Notes: generated by a model not told the origin, from the letters alone. A stretch of 64,000 bases of DNA from Rouxiella aceris (GCF_012933545.1 NZ_JAADJU010000011.1:62001-126000); one strand, 5' to 3'; numbered from the stretch's first letter, positions 7,824 to 21,661 are shown. Translations and numbers: made by a program.

Positions 7824-7893
7824 TAATGCGAATAGATAATGTGAGTAATTCATCGCATTATAACACTTCAACGCGAGGGATCACTCGCATTAT
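7824..7893. promoter_or_regulatory. operator-like repeats between tetR and O-methyltransferase
   Basis: TAATGCGA at 7824-7831 and TCGCATTA at 7853-7860 form a perfect 8-bp inverted repeat. A third copy, TCGCATTAT, occurs at about 7885. They lie between the divergent TetR and methyltransferase starts, where a TetR operator is expected. Confidence 0.5.
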
Positions 7894-7924
7894 TGCTACT
7901 GTTTTTCTCAGACCAGGACCCTTT

Positions 7925-8584
7925 ATGACTTCAACATTAACCGCTGCACCACTGGCCTCTTTGCTGGAAAATCTGTTTACCCAAGCCGATGCAGCAACCA
8001 GCTCCGCGCTGGTCGGGCTCTCTGAGCAAGAGTGCGAGCGCCTGATGCACAGCAAAACCGAATATCTCGACTTTTATGGGCGCCTGAAAGATCTGTGGTT
8101 ACCCGTATCACGGGAGACTGGTGCATTACTCTATATGCTGGCGCGCAGTAGCCAAGCTCACCACATCATTGAATTTGGCACCTCCTTTGGTATCTCGACG
8201 CTTCATCTGGCTGCCGCCCTGCGCGACAATGGTGGAGGCCGTCTGGTTGGCAGCGAATTTGAACCAGGCAAGGTACGCCGGGCGCGGGAAAATATCTCGG
8301 CGGCGGGCCTGGCGGATCTGGTAGAAATCCGCGAGGGAGATGCCATGCTGACGCTGGCAAGCGGTCTGCCCGACATGATTGATCTGCTATTGCTTGATGG
8401 TGCCAAGGCGCTGTATAGCGATATTCTGTCGCTCGTTGAAAGCCGCCTGCGGCCGGGAGCGCTGATTATTGCCGATAACGCCGATCACAGTCCGCAATAC
8501 CTGGCCTATGTGCGTGCGCCCGAAAATGGCTATCTGTCTGTTCCCTTTGGCAAAGATGTCGAGCTTTCAATTCGGCTGGCTTAA
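7925..8584 (+). CDS. SAM-dependent O-methyltransferase
   Basis: This 219-residue class I methyltransferase is of the O-methyltransferase family 3 (catechol/caffeoyl-CoA type). The SAM-binding motif IIEFGTSFGISTLHLA sits near residues 82-97, and the acidic loop LLLLDGAKALY supplies the metal- and substrate-side residues. I chose ATG 7925 because the family starts near here; an upstream ATG at 7826 would place the N-terminus inside the operator region. Divergence from a TetR regulator suggests induction by a small phenolic or drug-like molecule. Confidence 0.8.
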   Translation: MTSTLTAAPLASLLENLFTQADAATSSALVGLSEQECERLMHSKTEYLDFYGRLKDLWLPVSRETGALLYMLARSSQAHHIIEFGTSFGISTLHLAAALRDNGGGRLVGSEFEPGKVRRARENISAAGLADLVEIREGDAMLTLASGLPDMIDLLLLDGAKALYSDILSLVESRLRPGALIIADNADHSPQYLAYVRAPENGYLSVPFGKDVELSIRLA

Positions 8585-8683
8585 GCATTTTCCTGTAGTA
8601 GAGCATCCCGGCTTGCAGGGAAGAAAGCCGGGAAACGCAGAGGCAGCAGAAAAAATATGACATCCCTTTTTTCCCGGCAAATC

Positions 8684-10219
8684 TTATAAAAATTTTCTGG
8701 ACATTTTACAATCAGGTGCCTGAAAGTTAAAAATAGCGGTTTTGCCGTCCATATAAAAATGATAGAGGCAGCCAGCAGAAATAATGTGAGTGGGAATATA
8801 GGCTTTTATTTCCGGCGTTATTATCGCAAAAGGATAAAAAGCCATTGCCCTATTCATTAATGCATAATAACGAAAATCAAAACCTTCTTCAATTGAAGGG
8901 TAGATAATTTCTTTTAACAACGGATAGTGTTTTATTGCCGGAGAGATATCCGGAGATTGCGGGCTTTTGCCAATAATAGCTACCTGGCTAATATTCTCAC
9001 TGCCAACCTGCGCCAAATCATGACTCATACTAATAACCATTGCCTGGTCAAAATTACTTTGATTTACCAAGGCACGGAACGTTGCCATCATAAAAGTGGC
9101 CGTAAATAACAGATACATTACCAGGAAAAAGTTAAGCATGATCTTAAGCTTGGGGAATGCCTGGCGTGCCATGAGAAAATTAAAAACCAATGCCGCCGAA
9201 AAAGCACCCATCACGCGCGGGGCAAATTCTGCATCTTTTAATAGTAATAAAAATCCACTTATCGTCAGCAATACCAGACAGGGGGCAATAAATGAGAGAG
9301 AAGCAGCCAAATAATCGCTTATCGCTGCTTTCTTATTTATCAGCCAACTAAACCCCGTTTTGTAGCAGGCACAGGCTCCTGCCACAAAGATCCCCCCGAC
9401 AGGCAACAGACTATACCCGGGAAATGCCTCTAACAACACGGCCAGGCTTTGGGTAACGTTATGGCCCACCATGCCAATACCGGCGGCACTGACAGGCACC
9501 ATCACTGAGCGAGTCTGATTAAAGGGATCGGTAACACATAAAGGCACGACAATTAACTTGTAAACCAACAACGCCAATAATAACGCTGCCAGCGCTATAG
9601 CGGCATGTTGTAATCCTTTGCGGGTATCATGGCGTTGCGTAATGGCCAACATACCGATTAACAGGATATTGATAAAACCGTAATTGACGGCTGTTTGATA
9701 TAAACATAATGCTGCTAAAAACAGAATAAAACTGATAATAAAATGATTAATCCGCTGCGGAAAATACAGCATGGAGGCAAGAAAAGCCAAACCGATAGAT
9801 AGCAAAATCCCCATTGCGTCATAGGCATAAAGCATTGACTGGCTGATAAACGGGCTTAACATAATGGCCAGTGACATCAATATGGTAAAGCCGTTTCCTG
9901 GCTTTGTTAACCGGCAAAAACTGATCACCAGTGAAGCCGCCAACCCCAGAATACCCAACAGCAGAGAAAGCGGAGAGGTGTCACTAACCATAGTGGTAAA
10001 GTTTATAAACCAGGTTAGCCAGGTTGCCAGAGGACGGCCATTATTTATCCAATAGCTGACATTGCCGCTAACCAATCGATGATAATCATCCTGATAGTAG
10101 ACATTGCCAGCGAGTAACGGCGAGACGATAGCAAATAAGACAAGTATTATTATAATAAAATCTTTAACAACAAATTGTTGTTTTATATTTAACATACTGG
10201 AGCAAAACTTATCCCACAT
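8684..10219 (-). CDS. GtrII-like polytopic glucosyltransferase
   Basis: This 511-residue integral membrane protein has about ten or more hydrophobic helices. The first periplasmic loop contains YYQDDYHRLVSG and NNGRPLATW, the acidic and arginine signature of the Glucos_trans_II (GtrII) family. Those enzymes transfer glucose from an undecaprenyl-phosphate carrier to O-antigen or another surface glycan. A strong GGGCGGAG precedes the chosen ATG at 10219. The usual partners gtrA (flippase) and gtrB (bactoprenol glucosyltransferase) are not adjacent, so it must use a carrier made elsewhere or modify another polymer. Its lower GC content than its neighbours suggests transfer. Confidence 0.7.
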   Translation of the reverse strand: MWDKFCSSMLNIKQQFVVKDFIIIILVLFAIVSPLLAGNVYYQDDYHRLVSGNVSYWINNGRPLATWLTWFINFTTMVSDTSPLSLLLGILGLAASLVISFCRLTKPGNGFTILMSLAIMLSPFISQSMLYAYDAMGILLSIGLAFLASMLYFPQRINHFIISFILFLAALCLYQTAVNYGFINILLIGMLAITQRHDTRKGLQHAAIALAALLLALLVYKLIVVPLCVTDPFNQTRSVMVPVSAAGIGMVGHNVTQSLAVLLEAFPGYSLLPVGGIFVAGACACYKTGFSWLINKKAAISDYLAASLSFIAPCLVLLTISGFLLLLKDAEFAPRVMGAFSAALVFNFLMARQAFPKLKIMLNFFLVMYLLFTATFMMATFRALVNQSNFDQAMVISMSHDLAQVGSENISQVAIIGKSPQSPDISPAIKHYPLLKEIIYPSIEEGFDFRYYALMNRAMAFYPFAIITPEIKAYIPTHIISAGCLYHFYMDGKTAIFNFQAPDCKMSRKFL

Positions 10220-10794
10220 ACGGAATCTCCGCCCTTATAATTCATTTATCACATGTGAAACAGGATCCGAATAGTTCATTTCTGCAACAGAAATAATACT
10301 TTTTCCCTTTCTCTGCCTTAAGACCGTCATTACCAATAATCTATTCAATACGCGGTTGGCTTTAAAAAAAGCAACTTTTAGACAGATGCCTATAGCGTAG
10401 GCAAAAATCTAAAAAAAATCATAATTTCATCAGAGAATTGCGATCGGCACGGCAACCATTTTGCCGCCAGAAGCTTTGCCAATACCACAAATAGCCTGGC
10501 TATGCCATTGATTAAATGGCCCAGTATCAAGAGGTGAGGCGCTGAACAGCAAGCGATAAACATAGCAGATAATCAGTGAGGTGGGGTGCCGCAGATATGA
10601 GGGTAGATTTCACCAGGCGGCATATATTGATGAATGCCATTCATAGCGCCTAGCCATCTACAGCAGGTTATCTCTGCAGATAATGCCGATATTATAAACA
10701 CCTTCACCGTTAAGTCGGTGAATTACCCTGGTGCGCGGTGGTGATGCTGTTCAGCACCTTATTGGCAATGCCCCCTGACGGGGGCAGTAACGAG
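10220..10794. other. 575-bp region without an intact gene
   Basis: The stretch contains a stable hairpin at 10070-distance-free position 10770-10785 (GCCCCC-TGAC-GGGGGC) just past the stop of the leftward hydrolase, a possible terminator without a T-run. A second hairpin-like GCCTATAGCGTAGGC precedes AT-rich DNA near 10390. On the minus strand between about 10433 and 10600 there is an open stretch of about 55 codons without a start (ending ...SGGKMVAVPIAIL). It could be the decayed C-terminus of a lost gene; I cannot name it. Confidence 0.35.
10770..10785 (-). terminator. GC-rich hairpin after the exported hydrolase gene
   Basis: GCCCCC-TGAC-GGGGGC is a perfect 6-bp stem starting 9 bp beyond the end of the leftward gene at 10795. 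No U-tract follows, so it may act as an mRNA 3' stabiliser or a weak terminator. Confidence 0.45.
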
Positions 10795-11847
10795 TTAGAT
10801 ATTTTTGTCGTAAAAAGAGTCCAGCTTTTTCATTGCCTGGTCGACATAGCGAGGAACCCAGTAAGTTTCGATGTGTGTTGCACCTTCGATAAGGAATAGC
10901 TCTTTATTCTTGGTGCCGGTGGCTTTCTTAAAAGCGCTTTCGGTCATATAAAGCGAATCTGCTTTGGTTCCCGCCATCATCAACAACGGCTGGTTAATCA
11001 AATCCATATTGCTTTCGGCATCAAAATTCATCAAATCCAATAGGCTGCTCATGGTATAGCGGAAGGTTGAATTGGGGTGGGCATGCGTTTTTCCGTAGTA
11101 CTCGAAGCCCTGGCGATAAAGGTCAAACGGTAGTTTGGCAATTTGTTCATCTGTCAGTTTGGCATCACCCGTATAGGTAATTTCACCACTGGCGGCTTCT
11201 TTGGCACGCGCATCCGAGGCCTGCTTCAGCCGTTGCTGAACCGTAGCCAACTGCGAATCCTGAAAGCCATTGCGGCGCACCCGTCCGGAGTCAAACATGC
11301 TTAATGTTGCCAGTGCCTTGAAACGCTTATCTGTCTGGGCAGCTTTTAACGAGTAACCACCGCCGCCGCAAATGCCGAGCAGGCCAATACGCCCGACATC
11401 AACGCCTGGATACTGACTGAGGTAATCGGCCATGCCGTGGATATCCTCGATACGATTAGCGGGCTTGTCGACGCTGCGAGGCATACCGCCGCTGGCACCC
11501 TGATAAGCCGCATCGGCGGTAATAGTAATGTATCCATGCTCCGCCAGGCGTTGGGCATACAAACCGGCAACCTGCTCTTTCACGCCGCCATTGGGATGCG
11601 CGACGACGACAGCCGGATATTTTTTAGCTGCATCGTAATTGGCAGGGGTATAGACATTGGCCGCAATCTGAATACCGTGCAGGTCATATTTTACCGGATG
11701 GATATTGACCTTTCCCTGGACGTTTTCGGTGATGGCACCTTCATACGTCAGGGTAAAGGGATTCTTGCGGTAATCGGCGGCCTGCGCGCCAGTGGCGATA
11801 CCGGCCATCGCGGTCAGCAACATTGCATTTAAGAATGTGAATTTCAT
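10795..11847 (-). CDS. exported alpha/beta hydrolase with cysteine nucleophile elbow
   Basis: The 350-residue protein begins with a Sec signal peptide (cleavage probably after GAQA, residues 20-23). It has an alpha/beta hydrolase fold with a nucleophile elbow reading G-I-C-G-G-G (Cys160 replaces the usual Ser). A likely acid Asp lies in GTKADS and the base His in GATHIETYW. The arrangement resembles YcjY-type and dienelactone-hydrolase-like proteins, where Cys nucleophiles occur. It is probably periplasmic; the substrate is unknown. It is divergent from the Tat-exported aldo-keto reductase gene. Confidence 0.75.
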   Translation of the reverse strand: MKFTFLNAMLLTAMAGIATGAQAADYRKNPFTLTYEGAITENVQGKVNIHPVKYDLHGIQIAANVYTPANYDAAKKYPAVVVAHPNGGVKEQVAGLYAQRLAEHGYITITADAAYQGASGGMPRSVDKPANRIEDIHGMADYLSQYPGVDVGRIGLLGICGGGGYSLKAAQTDKRFKALATLSMFDSGRVRRNGFQDSQLATVQQRLKQASDARAKEAASGEITYTGDAKLTDEQIAKLPFDLYRQGFEYYGKTHAHPNSTFRYTMSSLLDLMNFDAESNMDLINQPLLMMAGTKADSLYMTESAFKKATGTKNKELFLIEGATHIETYWVPRYVDQAMKKLDSFYDKNI

Positions 11848-12124
11848 GTCCTCTCCCGAAGATAAGCTACTGCCTGATTTTCAGGCTCGCGGGTTGTAAA
11901 TTGCCGCTTAAGCATAGGGAGACGGGACTGACAGCAGCATGACTGGTGAATAACAATTTTGTCAGCAAGCCAGCAATGAACAACGGCCAATCATACCGAG
12001 AAAGTTACGTTGGTTACTGACAATGCTGTCAGCTTACCGTCAGCGTGATGTTGGTTTGGAAAGAATAAGATGGCGGCTTGCGACGTTACATTTACCTGCG
12101 GTCTGGCCAGTAAAAGGAACCCAT

Positions 12125-13327
<1,203 letters not shown>

Positions 13328-13421
13328 TATCGCACATTTGACCAGGCTGGCGCGCCTTCGGCAGCCGCCTTCCTGCTCGTAAATCAACGGAATTATCTGC
13401 CGGAAGAAGGAAGTACAAATT

Positions 13422-14114
13422 ATGCGCCTACTGTTGGTGGAGGATGAAGAAAAAACATCATCTTATCTTTGTCGCGCACTGGGAGAATCAGGCTTTACCG
13501 TCGATATCTCCGCCGACGGAACAGAGGGACTGCACTATGCCCTGGAGTATGACTATGACGCAATTATCCTCGATGTCATGTTGCCAGGTATCGATGGCTA
13601 TCGGGTGCTGGAAAGCCTGCGAGTCAGTAAGCAAACGCCAGTATTGATGCTCTCGGCTCGCGGCTCGGTTGATGAGCGAGTCAAAGGGTTGCGCCTGGGG
13701 GCTGATGATTATCTGCCCAAACCTTTTTCATTGATTGAGCTGGTTGCCCGCATTCAGGCTTTGGTACGTCGCCGTGCCAGTGATGGCGCAGATATTACCC
13801 AACTGCAACTCCAGGATCTGCATCTGGATCTACTGGCTCGTCGGGTGTTTCGCGCCAATATCCGGCTGGAACTCACCGCCAAGGAGTTTGCGCTGCTAAG
13901 TCTGTTAGCCCGTCACCAGGGCGAAATTCTGTCAAAGATGATGATTGCCGAGCAGGTATGGGATATGAATTTTGACAGTGATGCCAACGTGGTGGAAGTA
14001 GCGATAAAACGCCTGCGCGCCAAAATCGATACACCTTTTGCGGTCAAATTGCTGCATACCGTGCGCGGAATGGGTTATGTCCTTGAAGTCAGACCGCAGC
14101 CCGACGATAAGTGA
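13422..14114 (+). CDS. OmpR/CusR-family response regulator
   Basis: This is a 230-residue response regulator. The receiver domain has acidic residues in VEDEE, a phospho-acceptor Asp in IILDVMLPG and the Lys in LPKPF. The C-terminal winged-helix domain (about 130-225) ends in [10 protein letters not shown]. Overall it matches the CusR/CopR/IrlR subgroup, which often controls metal or envelope-redox genes. It is followed by its kinase gene after 11 bp and lies directly downstream of the Tat aldo-keto reductase gene, pointing to control of the local redox cluster. Confidence 0.85.
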   Translation: MRLLLVEDEEKTSSYLCRALGESGFTVDISADGTEGLHYALEYDYDAIILDVMLPGIDGYRVLESLRVSKQTPVLMLSARGSVDERVKGLRLGADDYLPKPFSLIELVARIQALVRRRASDGADITQLQLQDLHLDLLARRVFRANIRLELTAKEFALLSLLARHQGEILSKMMIAEQVWDMNFDSDANVVEVAIKRLRAKIDTPFAVKLLHTVRGMGYVLEVRPQPDDK

Positions 14115-14125
14115 AGGAGAACAGC

Positions 14126-15595
14126 ATGGTCAAACGCTCCATCTCGGGACATCTGGCATTGATGTTTGTTTTAACCTCGGTACTGATTGTGTCGCTATTT
14201 GGCATTGTGCTACGCAGTTCGCTGCATGACTCATTGCAAAAACAGATGCATAACGAGCTACTGTTTCGTGAATCACTGATGAGCCCATGGATCAGCGCAC
14301 GTACTTCGGCAGAGGGTTGGCCGCTGCTGGCCAATAAATTTACTCTTTTGGCCAGTTCAGAAGGTGAGCGGGTTCGTTACTGGATAATAAGCGCGGATCC
14401 TCGTTTTAACGTCGGTGGCACACCGCCGATGGGGGTCGAGTGGTCTTCTCTGCACGAGGGCTTCAATAAAGTGCCGGGGGCAGCGCAAGGTACCTGCTCG
14501 CTTTTTCTACTGGTAAAAACCATTGCCGCCAACGGCGACAGGCCCGAACTGCGCTATGTGGTGGCTATCGACTCTACGCCCTATATGGGGACGCTGGATG
14601 CCTTTACCCGCACATTACTTATGATCACTGCTTTTGGCGTGCTGCTGGTCGCTTTGCTGGGTTATGCCGTCGCCAGAATCGGCTTGCGTCCGCTGGGAGC
14701 ATTAAGTCATCAGGCCCGCCATCTGGCCCCCGGAGATCATGGCCAACGTCTGGAAACTGGCACCTTACCTGCTGAGCTGCGCCAGTTGGCCGCCTCGTTC
14801 AACGGCGTGTTGGCTCGCCAGGAAATTGCCTGGCGACAACTGGAAAGTTTTAACGCCGATGTCGCCCATGAATTGCGCACACCGCTCACCAATCTGATTG
14901 GTCAGACCCAGCTCGGGCTATCGCGCAGACGTACGCAGCCGGAGCTGGAAGAACTGCTTGCTTCAAATCTGGAAGAGCTGGAACGCATGACATCTATCGT
15001 CAACGATATGTTGTTTTTATCCCATGCCCATGCCGGGGAACATGCCTCTCAGTTGACACGGTTTTCTCTACGCGAAGAAACACTGAAAACTGCGGAGTAT
15101 CTCGAACCGTTGTTTGCGGAAAAACACCTGTTATTACAGGTTGAAGGCGACGTTATTGCTGATATTGACCGGCGTTTGTTCCACCGTTCCCTGGCCAATC
15201 TGCTGGAAAACAGCGCCCGACATGCCCCGCAGCAAAGCACCATTTGCGTAAAACTCAGTAAAATTAACCACCATGCCTGCGTCGCAGTGGCAAACCCTGG
15301 CGCAGCCATTCCGCACGCACATTTACCTCGTTTGTTTGAGCGCTTTTACCGGGTTGATGCCTCACGCAGCAACAGCGACTCCCATCATGGACTGGGATTA
15401 TCCATTGTCCGCGCGGTGGCGATTATGCATCGGGGAGAAGTGTTTGCGTACAGCGAGGCCGGGATCAATACCTTTGGGCTGACATTTGCACTCACTGCGC
15501 AAAACGACACTGCTCACAAACCCGCCCCTGCCCCGAATTCTACGCTAAAAAATTCATGGTCCGCTGACAGGGTTGTGCGCCCACCTTCAGCCTGA
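14126..15595 (+). CDS. CusS-like sensor histidine kinase
   Basis: The 489-residue inner-membrane kinase has a first transmembrane helix at about 10-30 and a periplasmic sensor of about 130 residues. A second helix (about 165-185) is followed by HAMP and the dimerisation helix with phospho-acceptor His in DVAHELRTPLTNL. The ATPase domain has N-box residues LLENSARH and G-box DSHHGLGLSIV. GAAGGAGA precedes ATG 14126; the GTG at 14111 overlaps the regulator stop and is less likely. Similarity is to heavy-metal sensor kinases of the CusS type. The periplasmic region is not obviously Cys/His/Met rich, so copper sensing should not be assumed. Confidence 0.85.
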   Translation: MVKRSISGHLALMFVLTSVLIVSLFGIVLRSSLHDSLQKQMHNELLFRESLMSPWISARTSAEGWPLLANKFTLLASSEGERVRYWIISADPRFNVGGTPPMGVEWSSLHEGFNKVPGAAQGTCSLFLLVKTIAANGDRPELRYVVAIDSTPYMGTLDAFTRTLLMITAFGVLLVALLGYAVARIGLRPLGALSHQARHLAPGDHGQRLETGTLPAELRQLAASFNGVLARQEIAWRQLESFNADVAHELRTPLTNLIGQTQLGLSRRRTQPELEELLASNLEELERMTSIVNDMLFLSHAHAGEHASQLTRFSLREETLKTAEYLEPLFAEKHLLLQVEGDVIADIDRRLFHRSLANLLENSARHAPQQSTICVKLSKINHHACVAVANPGAAIPHAHLPRLFERFYRVDASRSNSDSHHGLGLSIVRAVAIMHRGEVFAYSEAGINTFGLTFALTAQNDTAHKPAPAPNSTLKNSWSADRVVRPPSA

Positions 15596-15670
15596 CGACC
15601 TTGGGTATTGGACATTGGCCTGGGATATTGCCAGCCAGAGATTGGCTTTTTAACGAAAGGAAGGGTTTGC

Positions 15671-16150
15671 ATGATCAAAAAAATGGGCTTTATGGCGTTA
15701 TTACTGCCGCTTATTACCCTGACTGCCGCCGCACAGCAACAGGAGGCCGTCGGGCATATTGTTCAAGCCGGAAGCCAACAACCGGTCTGGGGGGCGGCAG
15801 AACACTTTACCGGCCGGGTGCGGGTCGACCCGCTGTTTTCGGCGGATAAGGACATCAGTGTTTCTGCTGCTTATGTCACTTTCGAGCCGGGGGCACGCAC
15901 CGCCTGGCATACCCATCCGGCGGGCCAGCGACTTGTTGTTACCTCCGGCGTTGGCCTGACCCAACAGCAAGGACAGCCAGTAAAAATCATCCACCCCGGC
16001 GACGTGGTGATATACCCACCCGGCGTAAAACACTGGCATGGCGCCGCGCCAGACAGTGCGATGACACATCTGGCGGTGACGGGCATGGTGGCCGGGAAAA
16101 GTGTCGAGTGGATGGAGAAAGTGAGCGATGAACAATACAACGCACGTTAA
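15671..16150 (+). CDS. exported cupin-domain protein
   Basis: This 159-residue protein has a Sec signal (MIKKMGFMALLLPLITLTAAA) followed by a single cupin barrel. Metal-ligand motifs are HTHPAGQRLVV and PGDVVIYPPGVKHWHG, giving the usual His/His/Glu-or-Gln/His site. Periplasmic cupins in such clusters are often annotated as quercetinase- or isomerase-like, but the substrate is unknown. Its 3' end overlaps the next gene by 23 bp, so the two are translated together. Confidence 0.8.
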   Translation: MIKKMGFMALLLPLITLTAAAQQQEAVGHIVQAGSQQPVWGAAEHFTGRVRVDPLFSADKDISVSAAYVTFEPGARTAWHTHPAGQRLVVTSGVGLTQQQGQPVKIIHPGDVVIYPPGVKHWHGAAPDSAMTHLAVTGMVAGKSVEWMEKVSDEQYNAR

Positions 16151-16892
16151 AAAAATCACCGCGCTGGCCTTGCTGATCTTCAGCTATAGCCTGGCGTTTC
16201 CAGCCACAGCGGCGAATGGAGAAAGTTCCTTTATGACTGTTCAACAAAGCACGACCAATACGCTATCTGCACGGCAGAAAGCCATTGTGTTAATTGCCTC
16301 ACTAATGGCCACCAGCAGTATGGACTCATTAAACACTGCCCTGGAGCAGGGGTTGAATGCCGGGCTGACGGTAAACGAAAGCAAAGAGATCCTCGTTCAG
16401 CTGTATGCCTATACCGGGTTTCCCCGCAGCCTGAATGCCCTCAATGAGTTAATGAAGGTCGTTGCAGCGCGTAAGCAACGCGGGATCCATGATATTCAGG
16501 GGCAAGAACCAGTCAGTAAAATCCCCACCGGCGAGGAACTGCTGCGGGTGGGCACCGCCAACCAGACCAAAATCTCTGGTGCACCAGTGCAAGGACCGCT
16601 TTTTGAATTTGCACCAGTGATTAATCAGTTTCTGCAGACGCATTTATTTGGCGATATCTTTGCCCGCGACAACCTCGACTGGCCAAGCCGTGAGCTGGCA
16701 ACGGTGGGGGCACTGGCTGCCACGCCGGGAGTGGAGGCGCAACTGCTATCTCATCTGCGCGCCAGCCTAAGAGTCGGCTTGAGTGGCGATCAGTTGCAGC
16801 AAGTCGTCAACGTATTGCGTGAGCAAGGTGAAATCGATGCTGCTGCGCGCGCTGAACACGCACTGCAACAGGCGCTGGCCACCAGCAAGTAA
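16128..16892 (+). CDS. exported carboxymuconolactone-decarboxylase-family protein
   Basis: This 254-residue protein has a signal peptide (hydrophobic core about 12-28, cleavage after ATAA) and two CMD/AhpD-type helical repeats. The first runs from about 50 to 115, the second from about 165 to 235 with LDWPSRELATVGALAATPGVEAQLLSHLRA. A CxxC pair typical of AhpD peroxidases is absent, so a muconolactone-decarboxylase-like or other hydrolytic/isomerase role is more likely. It sits between the cupin and the Tat flavodoxin in an apparent operon. Confidence 0.8.
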   Translation: MNNTTHVKKITALALLIFSYSLAFPATAANGESSFMTVQQSTTNTLSARQKAIVLIASLMATSSMDSLNTALEQGLNAGLTVNESKEILVQLYAYTGFPRSLNALNELMKVVAARKQRGIHDIQGQEPVSKIPTGEELLRVGTANQTKISGAPVQGPLFEFAPVINQFLQTHLFGDIFARDNLDWPSRELATVGALAATPGVEAQLLSHLRASLRVGLSGDQLQQVVNVLREQGEIDAAARAEHALQQALATSK

Positions 16893-16921
16893 CCCCACAA
16901 CCATTTTCAGAAGGCAAAGCA

Positions 16922-17512
16922 ATGACTGACGATCATGACGCAACCCGTAGAATGCTGCTTACCGCACTTGCCGGGTTAACGCTGGCAAAAATCAGCCTTT
17001 CTCCGGCTAATGCCAGCACTGACAAAACTGAAAATACCCCTCCGATCCTGGTGGCTTATTTTTCCCGAAGTGGTAATACGCAGGTGATAGCCGGGGTTAT
17101 TCATCGCGCCCTGCAAAGCGATCTATTTGAAATTGTCCCTGCCACACCTTATCCGCTGGATTATTTTCAGACCGTGGCGCAGGCAAAAAATGAACACGAC
17201 CGCGCAATCAAACCGCCGTTAAAAAACAACCTCGCAGATATTGACCGTTACCAGACGATTTACCTGGGTTTTCCCATTTGGGGGACCTCGGTACCCCCGG
17301 TCGTGCAGAGCTTTTTGAGTACACATAATCTGACCGGCAAACTGCTTATCCCTTTTATAACTCACGGTGGCTACGGGGCAGGTGACAGCGAGGAGGTACT
17401 TGCCACCCTGGCAGCGGGGGCGCGGCGAGAAAAACCGCTGGTTATGGAATGCGATCAGGAAAGAAAAACTACAGAAACCGTGACCAGCTGGCTAGAAGCG
17501 ATCCGTAGCTGA
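16922..17512 (+). CDS. Tat-exported flavodoxin-like protein
   Basis: The 196-residue protein begins with a twin-arginine signal (ATRRMLLTALAGLTLA, Arg9-Arg10). The flavodoxin fold follows, with the FMN phosphate loop YFSRSGNTQ and the isoalloxazine loops YLGFPIWGTS and FITHGGYGAG. FMN would be loaded in the cytosol before Tat export. Homologues in similar clusters are unnamed 'flavodoxin' proteins. It follows the CMD protein after 29 bp. A periplasmic flavin reductase working with the Tat aldo-keto reductase is an attractive but unproven idea. Confidence 0.82.
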   Translation: MTDDHDATRRMLLTALAGLTLAKISLSPANASTDKTENTPPILVAYFSRSGNTQVIAGVIHRALQSDLFEIVPATPYPLDYFQTVAQAKNEHDRAIKPPLKNNLADIDRYQTIYLGFPIWGTSVPPVVQSFLSTHNLTGKLLIPFITHGGYGAGDSEEVLATLAAGARREKPLVMECDQERKTTETVTSWLEAIRS

Positions 17513-17619
17513 CGCCTGGCATTAATGAACCCACCTGATAGGGGCATATTTAGCCGCAACATAATCATCTGCAACCACTCAGGTAAGATAGGCCATCTTC
17601 TGATAGCGAGGACAGAGCT

Positions 17620-18684
17620 TTGCAAACAATATTAAAAATAGCAGCCTTCTGCATAATGGCGGGCGGTGCTGTTGCGCAGTCCATTGCCGGCGAACCGCTG
17701 ATTATTCAGGCCCAGGGCAGCTTTGCCGCCGGGGGAACAATGGCAACAACCCCGGGGACCTTTGATGCCCACAAACCGCTGGATCCTGCCGGCCAGACCT
17801 ATCATGGCGATCATGCGGCCGTTTTTTATCAAATTCCTGTCCATGCCCATAAATACCCGATCGTAATGCTGCACGGTGCCGGGCAATTTTCACGAACCTG
17901 GGAAAGTACTCCAGACGGACGGGAAGGATTCCAGAATATTTTTCTGCGTCGTGGTTTTTCTACTTATCTGGTCGATCAACCCCGTCGAGGTGACGCCGGT
18001 CGCAGCATGGTAGCAAGTACGCTAACTCCGCAAGCCGATGAACAACTGTGGTTCAATCAGTTCCGCCTCGGCGTCTGGCCGGACTTTTTTAAAGGCGTGC
18101 AGTTCTCTCATGATAAAGAGGCGCTGAACCAGTATTTCCGTCAAATGACGCCAAATACCGGGCCTTTTGACAGCCATGTCATTGCCGACGCAATGTCGGC
18201 GGTGGTGGATAAAACCGGTCCGGCAATTCTGTTCACCCACTCCCAGGGAGGCGGTCCAGGTTGGTATACCGCAATAAAAAACAGCAAGGTAAAAGCCATT
18301 GTGGCCTTTGAGCCTGGTAGTGGCTTTGTCTTCCCGGAAAATGAAATGCCCGCCCCGATGCCTAGCGCCTTCGATACCCTCAAGGGTGAGCCGGTGTCAC
18401 TGGCGCAGTTTATGGCGTTAACCAAAATCCCGATCCTGATTTTTTACGGCGATAACATACCGCAGCAACCTGTCACTCTGCCGGCCCAGGACAGTTGGCG
18501 AGTCCGACTGGCTATGGCGCGTCAGTGGCGAGATGTAGTCAACAAACACGGTGGTGATGTCAGGGTGATTCACTTGCCGGAAATAGGCATTAATGGCAAT
18601 ACTCATTTTGCCTTCTCCGATCTGAACAATGTCCAGATAGCCGACCTGGTCAGTCAATTTCTGCAACAAAAACATCTGCAATAA
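17620..18684 (+). CDS. exported esterase (esterase 713-like alpha/beta hydrolase)
   Basis: The 354-residue protein starts with TTG 17620, preceded by GCGAGGA at good spacing, and has a Sec signal ending near AQSIAG. The body shows MLHGAGQFSRTWESTPDGRE and the RRGFSTYLVDQPRRGDAG segment typical of esterase-713-like proteins. The nucleophile Ser sits in THSQGG and the base His probably in GNTHFAF near the end. It is the last exported enzyme in the run and precedes two cytosolic aldo-keto reductases. Confidence 0.75.
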   Translation: MQTILKIAAFCIMAGGAVAQSIAGEPLIIQAQGSFAAGGTMATTPGTFDAHKPLDPAGQTYHGDHAAVFYQIPVHAHKYPIVMLHGAGQFSRTWESTPDGREGFQNIFLRRGFSTYLVDQPRRGDAGRSMVASTLTPQADEQLWFNQFRLGVWPDFFKGVQFSHDKEALNQYFRQMTPNTGPFDSHVIADAMSAVVDKTGPAILFTHSQGGGPGWYTAIKNSKVKAIVAFEPGSGFVFPENEMPAPMPSAFDTLKGEPVSLAQFMALTKIPILIFYGDNIPQQPVTLPAQDSWRVRLAMARQWRDVVNKHGGDVRVIHLPEIGINGNTHFAFSDLNNVQIADLVSQFLQQKHLQ

Positions 18685-18743
18685 GCGCACGCCTCTATGC
18701 GGGGTTCATTCGTTGATTAATGAACTCCGCTAATAAAGCCTAG

Positions 18744-20696
<1,953 letters not shown>

Positions 20697-20743
20697 TATT
20701 ATCGCAGGCTGGCAGTATCATTAGTGATACCGTCAGCCTGTTA

Positions 20744-21661
<918 letters not shown>

